A stretch of DNA of 64,000 nt, taken from Carposina sasakii. Lineage: Eukaryota > Arthropoda > Insecta > Lepidoptera > Carposinidae. Every line of letters starts with the position of its first letter. The first letter of the stretch is position 1. Under the pieces are notes generated by a model, which saw only the letters and a program-made list of their open reading frames with translations, was not told the origin of the DNA and ran no database searches. Shown piece after piece: positions 59,914 to 64,000 of the stretch. The position numbers and the translations under genes are program-made. Location: NCBI GenBank assembly GCA_014607495.2, contig CP053159.1:8563501-8627500 (forward strand), read 5' to 3'.

Positions 59914-60280
59914 ACAGGGTATTAGTGACTGCCAGCAAAATACTGAACAATTATCATTACATTGAGACAAAAGTGTTTTACATGCAGAAAATGCATTAAA
60001 ATTAGATATTTCGCAATGTTTGCATTACGAGTATCGAGCGCTCCTGTGACCCGCTAAATAGGCTGTTTTTGGATCACATAGTATTCTCATATTGATCAGT
60101 TATTTGAGCGTTAATTATTCTTGGATAAACATGACAAATTGTGAAAAATCTTGTTTTTTTAGGTTTTGTCACTATTTTGGTCGTAAAAATATAAATTTTT
60201 ATGTAAAATTTTAGATGGTTATCGTTTCAAAGTTATGGTCAGCATATCAATAAGTTGCTTTGCTGTCACTTACATCCTGT
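59914..60280. repeat. diverged family A MITE
   Basis: ACAGGGTATTAGTGACTGCC at the left and TTGCTGTCACTTACATCCTGT-like right end, with a reduced interior. Confidence 0.65.
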
Positions 60281-60527
60281 ATTATCTGAAGATTCGGGAT
60301 TTGGGGTAATACATAAAAAATCATAATGTCATTTTGTCATACATGTACGTGTAATATAGATGTCACATAAATGTGACATGGTAAGTAGAATATAATATTC
60401 CAGTTAATAAATATTCGAGTGATTGGCAAGGGCCACATCTCGGTCTCGGCAGATGCACGAACGAATGGGCACGATGCGCGTGCGACGCTCTTGCATTACT
60501 AGTGATATCACGCTCTCTATAACAGTC

Positions 60528-60537
60528 ATATATAAAT
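60528..60537 (+). promoter_or_regulatory. TATA box of the resilin-like gene
   Basis: TATATAAATA lies about 120 bp before the ATG at 60656, leaving a short 5' untranslated leader. Confidence 0.65.
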
Positions 60538-60655
60538 ATGGGATACTCTAACCAAATACATTCTAGAATCGAATTTCAAGGAAGCAACACCATTAGACGT
60601 ATAAGTACACAAATATATTTATTTTTATATTATTTGAAATCGCCAAAGAGCCAGA

Positions 60656-63194
60656 ATGATATTTGTAAGTATGATGAATACCAATAATGTTTTTTTAACT
60701 TTATTCAAAGTGTATTTTTTATTTGAACTTAATATTGTGTTTTATTTGCAGTGGCATATTTGGTTGTTTACATTACTCTGGTCAGTTTCACAATGTGAAC
60801 CTCCAGTTAACAGCTACCTGCCTCCATCCAGCTCTTCGAGTAGAAGACCATCCTCACAATATGCACCTCCTGGATTTAGTAGTCCAAAAAGTTCAAACTC
60901 AGATTATAATTCACCACAATTAAATAGTGCTAGAGGAAGACCATCCACGGAATATGGACCACCGCAACCAAATGGCGTGAGTAGAGCACAGTCGAGCACA
61001 TATCAACCGTCAAATAGTCCAAGAGGCAGCACATCACAATTAAATACCGCTGAAAGTAGACCATCCACTGAATATGGACCATCCCAGCCAACTACTATAG
61101 GTGGATATCATACTTCAAATAGTCCAGATGAACTAAACACAAAATTTGTCCGATCTCGACTGACTGGTACAAGTGGTGGACTTTCTAGCACATATCAGCC
61201 TTCAAATGAGCCAAGAGGAAGACCATCTACGGATTTTAGGCAACCGCCACGTAATGATGCTACACACAGACAACCTACCGAAAATGGCCCACCTCAATCG
61301 AGTAATGCGGATAGTAGACCTTCCAGTACATATTTACCTCCAAATAGTCCAGAAGGAAGACTATCCACGGAATTAGGAACACCTCAATCAACAGCTCTTG
61401 GTAGTGGAACGTCAAATACACATCAATCTTCAGGTTTAGAAGTAACTCCATCCACAGAATATGGGGCACCACTATCACAAAATATTGGAGGTAGACCATC
61501 GACCGAATATGGACCCCCTCAATCAAGTGGTCCTAATAGTGGACAGTCCACTACATATCAACCTTCAAATGGTCCAGAAGGACGACCATCTATAGGTTAT
61601 AAACTACCGCAATTAAATGGTGGTAGTGGAAGACCTTCGACTGAATATGGACCAGCTCAATCAACTGGCCCAAATAGTGGACAGTCTACAAACTATCAAC
61701 CTACAAATGGTCAGGAAGGACGACCATCCTCAGGTTATAAAGCACCCCAATTAAATGGTGGTAGAGAAAGGCCATCGACCGAATATGGGCCACCGCAATC
61801 AACTGGTACGGGTGGACAACCACCTCTGTCGAATAATGCTCAAGCACAACGCGGTCACGAAAGACCATCCATTGATTATAAACCATCTCAACTTAGTAAC
61901 CCATCTGCTGAATATCTTCCACCACAGTTCAATGCTAATAAGAGAATTTCCAAAGAATATAATAGATCACCAGAGTCTGACGATTCCAATGAACGAATAC
62001 TCCACCCCGAGGATTTTTTCACACCCACAGACACTGATGACGGCATGTACTTAACATCGATAGAAGACTATGATTACGGATCGGGTTATGTCTGGCAACC
62101 TTCACCGTCTGATGAGCACTATTATCATGGGGAATATGAACCAAGGCCGACTACTAGTAAACGTCCAGATTACGGAACCCCCCCGGGTGCTGGTCAGCCC
62201 ACTACTAGTAAACGTCCAGATTACGGAACCCCCCCCGGTGCTAGTCAGCCCACTACTAACAAACGTCCGGAATATGGACGACCTGACCTGACAACTCAGG
62301 ATTATACCTTTTGGAAGCCCAGTGATCCTAATAGATTACGCGATAAGAGTAAATCGAAATCAGAAGCACATAAGTCGCATAAACAGCATCCCATAAGAAC
62401 GCAACCGCCACCATACGACAATGATGATGCGCTTCGAATTGGCGCCAAACATTCTTCAGATAGTATATTTAGGGATCAAAATGATAATGGAAATAATAGG
62501 AATGACGAGCATAATGGATACGATATACAAGTACGTAATAATATTTTTTCTATGTGTATTGAATTGTATGAGACAGTACTGTTCGGTTGAAATTTACAAC
62601 CGGTGTTCGTCCACAACCATTCACTGCACTTTATATTATTACCAGGTTTTATTTTTATTTTATTTATTAAATTAGAATAATACACAGTTCCGTTAAGATA
62701 CACTTTAATCGAAACTACACGCTTATTTCACAGACACTATAGGTAGATGGATTTCTATGTAGGTAGTCATACAACTGCTGTACAGCCGTTATCCTTAAAA
62801 AGTCAAATGTAGCTGTTCAAAATAATCCACTTTTGACCTTTCAGCATAATTAAAGTGATAAAGCCCCTTATGGCAGTTATGGCGAAGGCCTGCCACTGCA
62901 AATACGGTTAGATATAATAGGTATCTAGGTTTTTTGTTATTTCTAAGTTTTTACTATAGAAGTAACCTATGTAACCTAACTATGTATAATTTTCAGAAGC
63001 CAGGTAAATACAACTTTAGCTACGGAGTGGATGATACACAAACGGGTACTAGTTTTAGTCACTCTGAGCAGCGAAATGGAGACTCTGCTACAGGGAAGTA
63101 CAATGTACTTCTGCCTGACGGTAGGAAGCAGGTAGTAGAGTACGAGGCAGGCCTGCAAGGATTCAAGCCTCAGATTCGATATGAGGGTTTGTGA
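60656..63194 (+). CDS. pro-resilin-like cuticular protein, 661 aa
   Basis: An extracellular elastic cuticle protein. Exons are 60656-60664, 60752-62530 and 62997-63194. The first codes only three residues, a common plan in cuticular genes. The joined start gives a signal peptide (MIFWHIWLFTLLWSVSQC). Residues about 25-430 hold some twelve loose repeats of the type GRPSTEYGPPQ, like the elastic repeats of fly resilin but poorer in Gly. Three units like TTSKRPDYGTPPGAGQP lie near 500-550. Exon 3 is a chitin-binding Rebers-Riddiford domain (KYNFSYGVDDTQTGTSFSH, then NVLLPDGRKQVVEYEAGLQG) closest to pro-resilin. Phases add up to 1,986 nt. The regular Tyr residues would suit di-tyrosine cross-links. 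Reading through the first and second introns is possible but gives a poorer protein. Confidence 0.9.
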
Positions 63195-63203
63195 ATCTAT
63201 CAG

Positions 63204-63209
63204 AATAAA
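63204..63209 (+). terminator. poly(A) signal of the resilin-like gene
   Basis: AATAAA lies 10 bp after the stop codon at 63192-63194, so the 3' untranslated region is probably very short. Confidence 0.6.
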
Positions 63210-63255
63210 CAATGTAACTTATGGGTTTGGTTGCATTTAATATTACATTTCACTA

Positions 63256-63657
63256 TACTGGGTGTAAAAAGACAACTTTGTTCTTTTAATACCTCGTATT
63301 CTTTATAAGATTACGATCATTTTTTTCTATGAAAGCACCCCTAGGAAATTACGGGTTTCCAAGATATTGAGGTCCAAAGTTACATTAATATTATCTTTTT
63401 TTTTTTTACATAAATCCACCTGAAATCGGTTAACAAACATTTTTTTCAAAGATACCATGTCAAAATATTATAATGTAAGTTTTGTAGGTACATTTGTACT
63501 TTGCGCATCAAACGAATACATTGCTTGCAATAAAATGACAGTATTTTTTCATAATTTTTTTGTCGTTTCCCAGGGTTGGTTCCATAGAAGAAAATGATCG
63601 TAACACTTACAAAGAATACGAGGTATTAAAAAACATTGTTGTCTTTTTACACCCTGT
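63256..63657. repeat. MITE with inverted repeats of about 95 bp
   Basis: GGGTGTAAAAAGACAACTTTG and its continuation through AATACCTCGTATTCTTT pair with AAAGAATACGAGGTATT and GTCTTTTTACACCC at the other end. TA flanks it. The interior AGATATTGAGGTCCAAAGTT recalls family B, so the two may be distantly related. Confidence 0.87.
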
Positions 63658-64000
63658 ATAACTTTCGCTCCCCAGTAAGCCCCAGTTACATGAAAGCTTT
63701 ACCTATTGATTTTTGATGCTACAAAAATCAATTTCAATTTTGCATTCATCCTTTAACACAAGCGAATCCAGCTGCGACTCTGCATTATCGTTTCAGCTAT
63801 GGGAAGTCCACTTCTGGACATAGGCCTCCCCATCCCCATCACGATGACCTTGCAAAGATTACAGGAAATATCTTATTGTATTCATTTTTCAAATATGAAT
63901 TTTAAAAAGTGAATACTAATTATATTACAATAAATTGCAGCCACATCCACATTAATTGGAGCTTCACGCGACTATATAACGGGTACTCCATAGCAGTTAT
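63658..64000. other. 3' intergenic, short SINE-like scrap
   Basis: GGAAGTCCACTTCTGGACAT then AGGCCTCCCC at 63801-63832 is a degraded piece of the SINE-like repeat. Nothing else recognised. Confidence 0.4.

Noticed and set aside
61173..62054. Other-frame open stretches in the resilin-like exon
   Set aside because: They are shadows of the repetitive coding sequence in the main frame.

Overview
The window is AT-rich, intron-rich DNA of an animal, almost certainly a moth or butterfly. Evidence: many fragments ending in a small hairpin plus CTAGT (the 3' end of lepidopteran non-autonomous Helitrons), tRNA-derived SINEs, an RTE-clade LINE, many TA-flanked MITEs, and insect genes with short exons and TATA promoters.

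Layout. (1) 1-2888, minus strand: most exons of a retinoid-inducible-type serine carboxypeptidase (SCP) homologue that has lost its oxyanion loop, nucleophilic Ser and catalytic His but keeps a clean spliced frame (gene 1). A phase-matched first exon coding a membrane anchor lies at 19608-19725, so its first intron would hold about 16.7 kb of transposons. (2) 3231-9202: MITEs, Helitron ends and a decayed RTE LINE. (3) 9457-19361: a complete, apparently young BEL/Pao LTR retrotransposon with a 5-bp target duplication, itself broken by a 742-bp hAT-type MITE with an 8-bp duplication. The Pao element sits inside an older inverted-repeat element. (4) 20975-29984, minus: a complete nine-exon SCP gene with an intact triad (gene 2), the tandem paralogue of gene 1. 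One intron carries a TTAA-flanked piggyBac-type element. (5) 33219-35446: a MULE DNA transposon with an intact FLYWCH/MULE transposase and inverted repeats built of 38-bp tandem units. (6) 36797-51012, plus: a nine-exon MFS sugar transporter of the Tret1/GLUT type with a TATA promoter. (7) 51013-60500: intergenic, dense in MITEs, LINE and SINE pieces. (8) 60528-63209, plus: a three-exon pro-resilin-like cuticular protein gene with TATA box and poly(A) signal.

The host genes do not form one pathway. The two SCP genes are tandem duplicates, one probably a secreted or lysosomal peptidase and the other a membrane-tethered pseudoenzyme. The transporter and the elastic cuticle protein are independent single genes. 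Exon borders were set by reading GT/AG sites and checking that phases add up. No transcript or database was consulted.
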